A stretch of DNA of 64,000 bases from Caulobacter segnis ATCC 21756 (GTDB lineage: Bacteria > Pseudomonadota > Alphaproteobacteria > Caulobacterales > Caulobacteraceae). The notes under the pieces were generated by a model. It saw only the letters and a program-made list of their open reading frames with translations, was not told the DNA's origin and made no database searches. Position numbers and translations under genes: made by a program. Positions 25,324 to 34,700 of the stretch are shown in pieces; position 1 is the first letter of the stretch, and every line of letters begins with the position of its first letter. The stretch covers positions 3,534,001 to 3,598,000 of the forward strand of contig NC_014100.1 of assembly GCF_000092285.1 (NCBI RefSeq), given 5' to 3'.

Positions 25324-26361
25324 TCATGAGGTCAGGCGCTCCACGACGGTGCTCCAGTCGATCTTCATCTCCGTGAGGCGGTCCAGCGAAGCCTGTCCCA
25401 TCGCCGCCACGGCCTGACGATCGGCGTGCAGGCGGTCGAACTGCTGGGCCAGGTCGCGCGGATCAGGCTCGCTGATCAGGCCGTTGCGGCCGTGCTCGAC
25501 CAGCTCGAGAACCCCGCCGGAGTCGGTGGTGGTCACGATGGCCTTGCGCGCGTGGGCGCCTTCCAGCGACGGATAGCCGTAGCTGTCCTCGTCCTTGGGC
25601 AGATAGGCGACGGCCAGGGCCGTCTTCAGCATCTCGGCCTTCTCGTCCTCGCTGATCCAGCGGTCTTCGAGGATGACGCGGTCCTGGACGCCCAGATCGC
25701 GGGTCATCTTGACCAGGTGACGACCGTAGTCGGGGCTGGACGCCGTGCCGGCCAGGCGCAGCTTCACGGGCGTCTTTACGTGCTGCATGGCCTCGATCAT
25801 CAGGGCCTGGCGCTTGTGCGGCTCCAGGCGCGAGATCGCGACGATCTCGTCGCCATAGCCTTCATGGGTGAAGCGCTCGGGCTGATAAATCGGCGGATAC
25901 AGCGGCGTCGCGTCGAGGCCGTTGAACGCCTTGAGGCGATCGGCCACGACCTGGGAATTGGTGAACACCGCGCGGCTTTCGGCGATCGACCGCGTGTCGA
26001 GGGCCCGCAGGTTGTCGCGGATGGCCCGATGATGCGCGTCGTCGGGCATCCCCCGATAGGGCGTGTCCCAGAGGTCGTAGAAGGTGCGGATGTGGTGGAT
26101 GAACCACAGCACCTTGTTCGGGTGATCGACCACATAGGCCGGCGGCCGGAAGCAGATCACCCGGTCGCACCACTGGGTCAGGTCCATCAGGCGCCAAGCC
26201 GCGATCTGGTGCAGGATCTCGTTCGGGTCGTCGGTGAACGGCAGATAGAAGCGTTCGACCTGATGCCCCGCCTCGACGAGCTTCTCCTCCAGCCACTCGA
26301 CGATGAAGCGCGCGCCGCCGTTGATGAACGGCACGATCGAGGACAGGAGAACAATGCGCAT
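25324..26361 (-). CDS. O-antigen glycosyltransferase (GT4), LpsD position
   Basis: A 345-residue GT-B glycosyltransferase that begins MRIVLLSSIVPFINGGARF. The donor domain has ISRLEPHKRQALMIEAMQHV and DEDSYGYPSLEGAHARKAIV, the acidic pair of GT4. It is three bases from the per stop codon and 10 bases from the next glycosyltransferase, so all are in one tight operon. It shows strong paralogy with the neighbour 24276-25313, including conserved FNG and YPP blocks. It probably polymerises N-acetyl-perosamine on the lipopolysaccharide O-chain. Confidence 0.87.
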   Translation of the reverse strand: MRIVLLSSIVPFINGGARFIVEWLEEKLVEAGHQVERFYLPFTDDPNEILHQIAAWRLMDLTQWCDRVICFRPPAYVVDHPNKVLWFIHHIRTFYDLWDTPYRGMPDDAHHRAIRDNLRALDTRSIAESRAVFTNSQVVADRLKAFNGLDATPLYPPIYQPERFTHEGYGDEIVAISRLEPHKRQALMIEAMQHVKTPVKLRLAGTASSPDYGRHLVKMTRDLGVQDRVILEDRWISEDEKAEMLKTALAVAYLPKDEDSYGYPSLEGAHARKAIVTTTDSGGVLELVEHGRNGLISEPDPRDLAQQFDRLHADRQAVAAMGQASLDRLTEMKIDWSTVVERLTS

Positions 26362-26364
26362 CGG

Positions 26365-27492
26365 CTAGACCAGCACCCGGTCGAGCGCGGCCACGACGCG
26401 GTCGATGTCGGCCTCGGTGAGGCCGGCGTGGGTGGGCAGGTTCAGGCCGTCCGCGCCGCACAGCTCGGCTTGCTTCAGGTCGCCCGTGGCCAGATGTGCG
26501 TACGGCGGCATCACGTGCATCGGATAGAACACCGGCCGGCTCTCGATACCGGCGGCGTCCAGGTCCTTGATCACCTGGTCGCGCGAGGTCGACAGGCCCT
26601 CGCCCAAACGCACGGTGTACATCCAGAACACATGGCGGCCGGTCGGGGCGACATAGGGCTTTATGACCCGATTGCCGAGCCGCGAGAGCTTCTCGTCATA
26701 CCAGGCCACCACCTGGGCGCGGGCCGCGAGGTGCTCGTTGACGCGCTCGAGCTGCGCCAAACCGATCGCGGCCTCGATATTGGTCATGCGGTAGTTGAAG
26801 CCGACGACCGGGAACCAATAGCGGCGGGAAAGGTCCATGCCCTGCCCGCGCAGCAACCGCATGCGGGCGGCCAGCTCGTCGTCGTCCGTGGTGATCATCC
26901 CGCCTTCGCCGGTGGTGATGATCTTGTTGCCGAAGAAGCTGAAGGTCGCGCAGTCGCCCAGCGCGCCCGACATCTTGCCCTTGTAGGTCGCGCCCACGGC
27001 CTCGGCGGCGTCCTCGACGACCTTCAGGCCGTGCCTGCGGGCGACGTCGAGAATCGGGTCCATGTCGCAGATCTGGCCGTACAGGTGCACCGGCATGATC
27101 GCCTTGGTGCGCGGCGTCACCAGCGCCTCCAGCTTCGCCGGGTCGAGGTTGAAGGTGCGCGGGTCGTTGTCGATCAGGATCGGCGTCGCGCCGCAATAGG
27201 TCACCGCGTTGGCCGAGGCGATATAGGTCAGGCTGGGAACGATCACCTCGTCGCCCGGACCGATGCCCAGGGCCACCAAGGCCAGGTGCAGGGCGGTCGT
27301 GCCGTTGTTGCAGGCGATGGCGTGCTTGACCCCGCAATAGGCCGCGAAACCCTGCTCGAACTCGGAGATGAAGCGTCCGACCGACGAGATCCACGTCGTG
27401 TCCATGCACTCCAGGACGTACTCGCGCTCTCGCCCGTCGAGACGGGGGGCGGCGACGGAAATGCGGGGTAGGCTGTTGGCCGGACTGGTCAT
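26365..27492 (-). CDS. per: GDP-perosamine synthase (DegT/DnrJ aminotransferase)
   Basis: A 375-residue PLP-dependent enzyme that converts GDP-4-keto-6-deoxymannose to GDP-perosamine. The fold markers are NNGTTALHLALVALGIGPGD, VVEDAAEAVGATYKG and the PLP lysine K190 in SFFGNKIITTGEGG. Length and N terminus agree with the C. crescentus enzyme. The start overlaps the perB stop by four bases (ATGA), so the two are coupled. The substrate must come from a GDP-mannose 4,6-dehydratase, but the gene expected next to it is reduced to a stub at 28121-28204. Confidence 0.93.
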   Translation of the reverse strand: MTSPANSLPRISVAAPRLDGREREYVLECMDTTWISSVGRFISEFEQGFAAYCGVKHAIACNNGTTALHLALVALGIGPGDEVIVPSLTYIASANAVTYCGATPILIDNDPRTFNLDPAKLEALVTPRTKAIMPVHLYGQICDMDPILDVARRHGLKVVEDAAEAVGATYKGKMSGALGDCATFSFFGNKIITTGEGGMITTDDDELAARMRLLRGQGMDLSRRYWFPVVGFNYRMTNIEAAIGLAQLERVNEHLAARAQVVAWYDEKLSRLGNRVIKPYVAPTGRHVFWMYTVRLGEGLSTSRDQVIKDLDAAGIESRPVFYPMHVMPPYAHLATGDLKQAELCGADGLNLPTHAGLTEADIDRVVAALDRVLV

Positions 27493-28121
27493 GACCGGTC
27501 TCCTTTGATTTTAGCGGGCGCGCCGATCGCCAGCACAGCGTCCGGCAGATCCCGAACGACGACGCCGCCGGCGCCCACGATCGTATCGGCGCCGATGGTC
27601 ACGCCAGGGATAACGCGCACGCCCACGCCGAGGAACGCGCGATCGCCAATGCTCACGCCGCCGGCGAGCGCCGAGGCGGGGCCTACATGGCACGCCACGC
27701 CGAGCCGGGCGTCATGGTCGACGACCGCGCCCGTGTTGATGATAGCCAGATCGCCGACGTGGCTGTCGGCGTTGATGACCGCGCCGGCCATCACGGCCAC
27801 GCCCTCGCCCACCCGCGCGCTGGCCGAGAGGATCGCCGAGGGGTGGATGGCGTTGACCAGGCCAAAGCCCAGCTCGCGCGCCTTGCGGCCTAGCGTCTCC
27901 CGCAGGCGGTTGTCGCCCACGGCCACGAAGAGCTTGGAAAGGCCCTGCTCCCGGAGTCCCTGGAGGGCCAGGTCATCGCCCACCACCGGAACGCCCAGGA
28001 CGTCGCGCGGCGTCGGGTCGGCGTCGACGATCGCCACGACGGTCTCGCCCGCCGCGCGCAGGCTCTCGATGACCACCTTCGCGTGGCCACCGCCGCCGAT
28101 GATGACGACGCCCGCGGCCAT
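27489..28121 (-). CDS. perB: GDP-perosamine N-acetyltransferase (NeuD/PglD-type)
   Basis: A 210-residue enzyme with an N-terminal Rossmann-like domain (VVIIGGGGHAKVVIESLRAA) and a C-terminal left-handed beta-helix of hexapeptide repeats (from IHPSAILSASARVGEGVAVM onward). The active-site His is likely in INTGAVVDHDARLG, as in PglD-type enzymes. It acetylates the 4-amino group of GDP-perosamine to give the nucleotide sugar of the N-acetyl-perosamine O-antigen. The ATG at 28121 shares its A with the stop codon of the short gmd-like frame, so perB translation was coupled to that gene. Confidence 0.9.
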   Translation of the reverse strand: MAAGVVIIGGGGHAKVVIESLRAAGETVVAIVDADPTPRDVLGVPVVGDDLALQGLREQGLSKLFVAVGDNRLRETLGRKARELGFGLVNAIHPSAILSASARVGEGVAVMAGAVINADSHVGDLAIINTGAVVDHDARLGVACHVGPASALAGGVSIGDRAFLGVGVRVIPGVTIGADTIVGAGGVVVRDLPDAVLAIGAPAKIKGDRS

Positions 28122-28204
28122 CAGGCCTGGGCCCACCGCGCCGGGCCGGCCGGAGCCGTCGCGGCGCCGCGATCGATACCGGTGATCAGGGTCCTGCTGG
28201 TCAT
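28121..28204 (-). pseudogene. gmd: 27-codon stub resembling the start of GDP-mannose 4,6-dehydratase (gmd)
   Basis: An ATG at 28204 opens a frame beginning MTSRTLITGI, which matches the first beta strand of GDP-mannose 4,6-dehydratases (typically xxALITGITGQDG). It then departs into DRGAATAPAGPARWAQA and stops at 28121-28123. The stop overlaps perB as TGATG. In C. crescentus a full gmd lies in exactly this position between rsaE and perB. The most direct reading is a gmd gene that lost its interior, keeping about ten N-terminal codons and a short tail. A chance leader peptide is the alternative, since the visible match is only ten residues. Confidence 0.5.
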
Positions 28205-28343
28205 GCGCCGCACCGACTCCAGTAACAACGAAAGTGCCTGACTACACTATTGGAGGCGGTTGGAAAGCGGCGCCGTCGAGATTTGGCCTCGCCGCGCCGC
28301 CTTGCCGAAAAGCTTGAGAATTCAGCTAATTGAACTCCCGCCC

Positions 28344-29651
28344 CTACTCCTCGCGCATGGTGGTGCGCAGCGTGTCGCGCAGCGGCGAGATCAGGTAGTC
28401 GAGCACGGTCCGCGCGCGGGTCGGGACGATCACCTGGGCCGGCATGCCGGCGCTGACCTTGGCGCGCATCGGCTTCGGCAGCTGCTTGATGTCCACGGTC
28501 ACGATGCCCAGGAAGTAGGAGGTCTTGCCCTCCGGATCCGTGAGCCGGTCGCGGGAGATCGACTCGATCTTGCCGTTCAGGATCGGGATTTCGCGCGAAT
28601 GGAACGCCGGCAGGCGCACCTCCGTCGTCATGCCCGCATAGATATTGTCGACATCGGTCGGCGCGAAGTGGGCCTGGATGATGAACGCCTCATCATCGGG
28701 CGCGATGTCCACGAGCGGCTCGGCCGGACGCACCACGGCGCCTTCGGTGAAGAAGCGCAGGTTCTGGGCGGTGCCGCTGACGGGCGAGACGACCTTGATC
28801 CGGCGCAGGGCGTCCGAGGCGACGAGTTCCTTCTCGGTCACTTCGGCCAGCTTCACGCGGGTCTCGGTGATGCTCTGGCTGACCTGCTCGAAGAACTCCT
28901 GGCGGATCTGGCGCGTCTTCAGCTGGGTGTCGGAGATGCCCTGCACGGCCTTGGCGCGGTCGGCGGTCAGACGACCGATCGAGCCCGACAGCGAAGCCTG
29001 CTCGCGCTCCAGGGCCAGCAGGCGCGGCCGCGGCACCAGGCCCTTGTCGTAGATCTTGCGCAGGTCGCCCAGTTCGTCCTGGATGAAGCCCAGCTGGTCC
29101 TTGAGGCCCTGGGTCTGGCGATCGATGCCCTCGATCTCGCGCTGATACTGCTCGCGCTGGCCGTTCACCAGATCGACCTGCCCCTGGATGGTCTGGCGAC
29201 GCTCCTGGAACTGGACTTCTTCGTCGGCGATGGCGCGCGCGACCATCGGGTCGGAGCGTTGGCTGAGCAGATCGGCCGGGAAGCTGATCGAGGCGCGCTG
29301 GTCGCGCTCGGCCACCAGGCGGGCCTCGAGCGCCTTCAGGGCGACATACTGGTTCTTGGTGATGCCAGCGGCGGCGTTGGCCTGGGTGGGGTCGAGCTCG
29401 AACAGCACCTGCCCGGCCTTCACCCGTTCGCCCTCGCGCACCAGGATCTTGCGGAGCATGCCGCCTTCCAGGTGCTGGATCGTCTTGCGATTGCCCTCGG
29501 CCGAGACCACGCCGTTGGCGATCACCGAGGCGCTCAAGGGCATGAACGCCGCGACGACCAGGCCCAGCAGCATCACGCCGATGATGGCATAGCCCACGCG
29601 GGCCACGCCTTTGTAGTTGTCCGTCGGACGTTGGATCTTCGGGGGCTTCAT
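28344..29651 (-). CDS. rsaE: Membrane fusion protein RsaE of the S-layer type I secretion system
   Basis: A 435-residue HlyD/PrtE-family adaptor linking the ABC exporter to RsaF. One N-terminal transmembrane helix (residues about 18-40, VGYAIIGVMLLGLVVAAFMP). It is followed by a lipoyl/biotinyl half-motif (GMLRKILVREGERVKAGQVL), a long coiled coil (residues about 95-270) and the C-terminal half-motif (IKVVSPVSGTAQNLRFFTEG) with the HlyD signature near ETLP-type strand PKPMRAKVSAGMPAQV. Length matches the C. crescentus protein. It is 74 bases downstream of rsaD. Confidence 0.94.
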   Translation of the reverse strand: MKPPKIQRPTDNYKGVARVGYAIIGVMLLGLVVAAFMPLSASVIANGVVSAEGNRKTIQHLEGGMLRKILVREGERVKAGQVLFELDPTQANAAAGITKNQYVALKALEARLVAERDQRASISFPADLLSQRSDPMVARAIADEEVQFQERRQTIQGQVDLVNGQREQYQREIEGIDRQTQGLKDQLGFIQDELGDLRKIYDKGLVPRPRLLALEREQASLSGSIGRLTADRAKAVQGISDTQLKTRQIRQEFFEQVSQSITETRVKLAEVTEKELVASDALRRIKVVSPVSGTAQNLRFFTEGAVVRPAEPLVDIAPDDEAFIIQAHFAPTDVDNIYAGMTTEVRLPAFHSREIPILNGKIESISRDRLTDPEGKTSYFLGIVTVDIKQLPKPMRAKVSAGMPAQVIVPTRARTVLDYLISPLRDTLRTTMREE

Positions 29652-29725
29652 GCGTCTTTAAGCCTGATAGGCGCGCCCGTGGGCGGCCGTGGAAACGGGG
29701 TGCGGAGTCGAGAACCGGGCGCGGA

Positions 29726-31456
29726 TCAATGCGCGCTCTGGATCGGCGCGGGCTTTGGCGGCTGCGGCGGCGGCGCGGCGCCGGTCAGCTTGGCCAGCAT
29801 GACGTCGCGCTCGCCGAAGTCGGCGATGACTCCCTGGTTGATCACCATGATGTAGTCGGCCTGGGCCAGCAGGTTCACCTTGTGCGTGGCGAACACGACC
29901 GTGCGCTTGGCGGCCTTGAGGCGGTTCATCGCCTCCATCAGCGCCAGTTCGCCGACCTGGTCGAGGCTGGCGTTCGGCTCGTCCAGCACCAGCAGCGCCG
30001 GCATGCGGAACACCGCCCGGGCGAGCGCGAGGCGTTGACGCTGGCCGCCCGAGAGCGAGGCGCCGCCCTCGCCGATCGCCGTGTCATAGCCCATGGGCAG
30101 GCCCTGGATCATGTCATGCACGCCGGCCAGGGTCGCCGCGTCGATGACTTCCTGCGACTCGTATTCGGTAAAGCGCGCGATGTTCTGCGCGACCGTTCCG
30201 GAAAACAGCTCGATGTCCTGCGGCAGATAGCCGATGTGGCGGCCCAGACGCTCGGGATCCCATTGCTTGATGTCGTAGCCGTCGAGACGGATCACGCCCG
30301 CCGCGCACGGCCAGACGCCGACGATGCCCCGCAGCAGCGAGGACTTGCCCGCCGCGCTGGGCCCCACCAGCGCCACCGAGGTGCCCGCGTCGATGCGGAA
30401 GCTGGCTTGGCGCATGGTCGGCTGCTGAGCGCCGGGCGGCAGGATCGAAGCCGCCTCGGCCGACAGCACGCCGCGCGGATCGGGCAGCGGCATGTGATCG
30501 TCGGTGTCCTTGCTGTCGCGCAGCATGCCTTGCAGGCGATCCCAGGCGCCGCGGGCGCCGAGGAAGACCTTCCACTGGCCCACCGCGCCTTCGATCGGGG
30601 CCAGGGCGCGCCCCACCAGGATCGAGCCGGCGATCATCGCGCCGGGCGAGATCTTGCCCTCGATCGCCAGATAGGCGCCGCCGCCCAGGATCAGGGTCTG
30701 GACGATCTGGCGGAACACCTTGATGCCCGACATCACCGCGCCGCCGGAGTCGCTGGCCGCCGCCTGCCAGGCGATCTGCTCGTCGCGGCGTCCGCGCCAG
30801 CGCTCCTGCAAGCCGCCCCACATGCCCATGGCCTTCATGACCTCGGCGTTGCGCAGGGTCGAGCCCGCGTCGTTCTGCGCGGCGATCGAGGCCATGGTCG
30901 CCATCTGCAGCGGGTTCTTGGTCGCGCGGTCGTTCATCACCGCCAGGCCGAAGATCACGAAGCAGCTGATGATCGCCAGGATCCCAAAATAGGGGTGCAG
31001 CATCCAGGAGACGATGATGAACACCGGGGTCCAGGGCGCGTCGCAGAAAGCGATCAGGCCGCCGGTCGCGAACTCCCGCACCTGGTCCATGTCGCGAAAC
31101 GCTTGGCCCCCGGGGCCGCGCCGCGTGAGGGTCGAGTCGAGCACCGCCTTGAAGATCGGGTCGCGCGCCACGCCGTCGAATTTCAGACCGCCCCGCACCA
31201 GCACCTGGGTGCGCAGCGCCTCGAGCATCCCGTAGATCAGGAACAGGAAAACGCAGAGCACCGTCAGCACCACGAGGGTGGACACGCTGCGGCTGGACAG
31301 CACGCGATCATAGACCTGCAGCATGTACAGCGGGCTGACCAGGGCCAGGATGTTGATGAAGAAACTGAAGACCATGGCGGTGATCACCGCCGGCTTCATA
31401 ACCTCGACCGCTTTATCGAGGATGGTGGGCTTCGCGCCGGAGCGGTTGAAGATCAT
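29726..31456 (-). CDS. rsaD: Type I secretion ABC transporter RsaD (PrtD family)
   Basis: A 576-residue fused permease/ATPase that exports RsaA. Hydrophobic segments are at about residues 22-45, 57-77, 140-160 and 160-178. The nucleotide-binding domain has Walker A GPSAAGKSS (K371), signature LSGGQ (468-472) and Walker B LLVLDEP (D492, E493). GAAGG six bases before the ATG supports the start. It lies 307 bases after the rsaA stop, behind a terminator, so it is made by read-through or from its own promoter, which would fit the lower need for exporter than for S-layer protein. Confidence 0.94.
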   Translation of the reverse strand: MIFNRSGAKPTILDKAVEVMKPAVITAMVFSFFINILALVSPLYMLQVYDRVLSSRSVSTLVVLTVLCVFLFLIYGMLEALRTQVLVRGGLKFDGVARDPIFKAVLDSTLTRRGPGGQAFRDMDQVREFATGGLIAFCDAPWTPVFIIVSWMLHPYFGILAIISCFVIFGLAVMNDRATKNPLQMATMASIAAQNDAGSTLRNAEVMKAMGMWGGLQERWRGRRDEQIAWQAAASDSGGAVMSGIKVFRQIVQTLILGGGAYLAIEGKISPGAMIAGSILVGRALAPIEGAVGQWKVFLGARGAWDRLQGMLRDSKDTDDHMPLPDPRGVLSAEAASILPPGAQQPTMRQASFRIDAGTSVALVGPSAAGKSSLLRGIVGVWPCAAGVIRLDGYDIKQWDPERLGRHIGYLPQDIELFSGTVAQNIARFTEYESQEVIDAATLAGVHDMIQGLPMGYDTAIGEGGASLSGGQRQRLALARAVFRMPALLVLDEPNASLDQVGELALMEAMNRLKAAKRTVVFATHKVNLLAQADYIMVINQGVIADFGERDVMLAKLTGAAPPPQPPKPAPIQSAH

Positions 31457-31670
31457 CTGGAGCCTTCGAAACGTCTCGCTGCGAAGCGAGCCGTATACAG
31501 TAACAACTTAGGTGGCGTCTCGACCACGAAATTGTGGCGAAAACGAGCAGACCGCCACGTCGCTAGACCATAGAGCCGCGCCGACCGCAAGAATTCTCGG
31601 AGGCCTGCGACCGCTCGCCGAACGGCTCATCGTCGCCGAGACCTGCGAACGAGCCGCGCCATCATTCCCC

Positions 31671-31706
31671 AAAAAAGAACCCCACCCTTCTCGCGAAGGA
31701 TGGGGT
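31671..31706 (-). terminator. Rho-independent terminator of rsaA
   Basis: On the minus strand, a 12-bp stem (plus-strand arms 31679-31690 and 31695-31706, one G:U pair) with a four-base loop, followed by TCTTTTTT (31671-31678). It separates rsaA from rsaD and would limit exporter transcription to read-through. Confidence 0.9.
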
Positions 31707-31762
31707 CCGATTTAGGTCAACCTCAGGTCCTCGCCGAAGCGAGGACCTGCTCCCGAAGGAGA

Positions 31763-34700
31763 TTACAGGCTGATCGTGCCGCCCGTCGAGTTGAACGAAG
31801 CGGTCGACAGGTCGACGTTCGTACCGACGATCTTCACGATCGAGTCTTGGCCGGCGGTGAAGACGGTCGTGTTCGCGCCCAGGTCGGTGACGATGTAGGT
31901 GTCGCCGGCGTAGGTGAACCAACCCGTACCGCCAGCAGCCAGCTGGTTGATGGCTTCGTTGGCGTAGTCTTGGAACACAGCCGTGCCGCCCAGGACGACC
32001 TTCGCTTGTTGGAAGGTGGTCGCGCCCGTGATCTTGATCACGTCACCGGCGGTGAAGTCGGTGATGGTGGCGTAGCTGTTGGCGTTCGACGAGGCGCCGA
32101 TGACGAAGGTGTCGGCGCCCGTGCCACCCGTCAGGGTGTTCAGGCCCGAGTTCGCCGTCAGGGTGTCGTTGCCGGCGCCGCCGATCAGGACGTCAGCCGT
32201 CGTGCCGGTGGCAGCCGTCAGGCTGTCGTTGCCAGCGCCGCCGGTGATCGTGGTCGCAGCGGTGGTGTTCAGCGACGTCACCGTGATGTTGCCGGTCGCC
32301 GCCGAAGCGTCGATCGCCGTGACCTTCGTGCTGCCCGTCAGGGTCAGCGTCAGGTCTTGAGCGCCAGCCACCGTCACCTTGGTCGCGTCAGCGGCCGTCA
32401 GGGTCAGGGTGTCGACGTTCTTGGTCTGCGGAGCCGATTGCGTGTCGACCGTCGAGATGTTGACGGTCTCGACGTTGGCGGCCGTGATCGTGCCGACAGC
32501 CAGGTTGCCCGAGCTGCTGAGGACCAGGTTCACCGAGTCGGCGGTGTTGGTCGCCGCGTCGGTGACGTTCAGGGTGATCGAACCAGCGGCGGTCAGGACG
32601 ACGGTGCCGCCCGTAGCCAGCTTGTCGAGCGTGAACGTGTCGGTGTTCGCGCCGTCGGCGCTAACGCCGGCGGTGGTCACGTAGCTGGTCAGACCCAGGT
32701 TATCCAGGTTCAGCGTAACGGCGTCAGCCGTACCGTCGACGTCACCGGCAGCCGAGGTCAGCGTCAGGCGTTCGAAGCCCGAGTAGAACGTCTGCTTGGT
32801 GTTATCCAGGGTCTCGGCGTGCGCGACGCTCATCGCCAGCGTGTCGGTGCCGTCGCCGCCCGACAGGGCAGCGGTCGAACCGGTCACGAGAGCGCCGAAG
32901 GTCAGGGTGTCGTTGCCGGCGCCCAGATCGATCGCCTTGGTCAGGGCGGTGCCCGTCACCAGGGTCACGCTGTCGGTGCCAGCGCCGCCGGCGTAGGTCG
33001 CCTTGGTGCCGTCGATCGACACGGTGGTCGAACCGGTGGTGCCCGTGGTGGTGACCGAGGTCAGCGTGCCCGAAGCGGTGTTGCCCAGGTTCAGGCCAGC
33101 CGAACCGGTGACCGTGACGGTCTTCAGAGCGGTGAAGGTGCCGGTCGAGACGTTCGCCGACTTGTCGCCGGAGACAGCCAGGGTTTCCACCGCGGCGGCC
33201 GTCAGAGCGAACGTGGAGCTCGCGCCCGTGGCCGTCAGGTTCAGGGTCTTCAGCGCGCTGTCGGCGGCGCCGTCCAGCGACACAGCGCCCTTCACGTTGT
33301 TGACCGTCAGGTTCAGCGAGGACACGCCAGCGGCGTCAACCGTCATCGAACCGTTGGTCGCACCGGCGGTGGCGCCGCCGCTGTTGGCCAGCGTCAGGTT
33401 GGCCAGCTTCGACAGCGTGGTGGTGCCGCCGATGCTGCTGGTGTCGCCGTAGCCGTCGACCGACACGGTGGTGATGGCGGCCGTGGCGTTGTCGTTGATC
33501 GTGACGACGCCGGTGATCACGCCCAGAACGCCAGCCTCGGCGTCAACGGCGGTGACGCCGTTGGTCGTGGTGACGGTCGGAGCGGTGCCGCCGCCAGCGG
33601 CCGAGACGGCGATGTCGGCGACCGGACCAGCGGTCGTGCTGCTGAACACAACGGTGTCGCCCGAAGCAACGCCGCTGGTGAAGCCCGTCAGCGCGTTCGT
33701 GTAGGTGCCCTTCGTCGCGCCGCCTTGGGTGTCGGCGGCGGTCAGGTTGGCGAAGGCCGCAGCGACTTCAGCGGCGGTCATCGTGGCGCTGGCCGTGAAG
33801 GTCAGGCCGCCAACGGTCACCGACTGACCATTGGTCAGGCCGGTGAACTTCAGCGAGCTGGTTTCGGTGACGCCGGTAACGGCGGCAACGGCCACTTCTT
33901 CGGTCGTCGAAGCCGCTTGCTTCACGGTGACGCTGGTGGTCGAGGCGCCAGCGGTGATGTTCACCGCGCCCTGGGTCACGGTCGCACCGGTCGTGTCCGA
34001 ACCAGCAGCCGACGAGTCGGCGGTCTGGGTGACGGAGACGGTCGTGCCGCCCTTCACGGTGATGGCGTTCAGGGTGACGTCGGTAGCGGCGACGCCCTTG
34101 TGAGCCGAGGTGACCGAGACAGCGCCGGTCGGCAGGTCAGCGGCGGCGCCGCCATTGCCGACTTCGATGGTGTCAGCGCCACCCGAGGTGCCCGAGATGC
34201 TCAGCGTGACGTTCTTGCCGCCATCAACGAAGACCGAGCTGGTCGTGGCGTTGGTCGCCGTGACCGAGATATCGCCGGTGGCGCGCGTGGTGGCGCCAAT
34301 GGTGATGTCCGAAGCGGCCGACGCGTCGTTGACGGTGACGCTCTTGCCGCCGTCGACCGTGATGGCGCCCGAGACGTTCGAGACGCCGATCGAGGCGCTC
34401 GAGCTGGCTTGAACGGTGGCGGTCGTGGCTTGCGTCACGTTCAGGGCGGTGACGTCCGTCCAGCCCGAAACGTTGGCGACCACGGCGGCGGCGCCGCGCA
34501 GGGTGACGTTTTCAACGCCCGTGACGGTCACGGCGTCGAGGTTCGTCTGGGCCAGAGCCGTGATCGAGTTGATCACGAGGGTGTCGTTACCCGCGCCGCC
34601 AGCGATCGTGTCGAGCGAGGTGAAGGTCGGCGTCGCGCCGGCGGTGGAGTCCACCAGACCGGTGATGGTGTCGTCGCCCGAGGTGCCCGTGATCGAGTCC

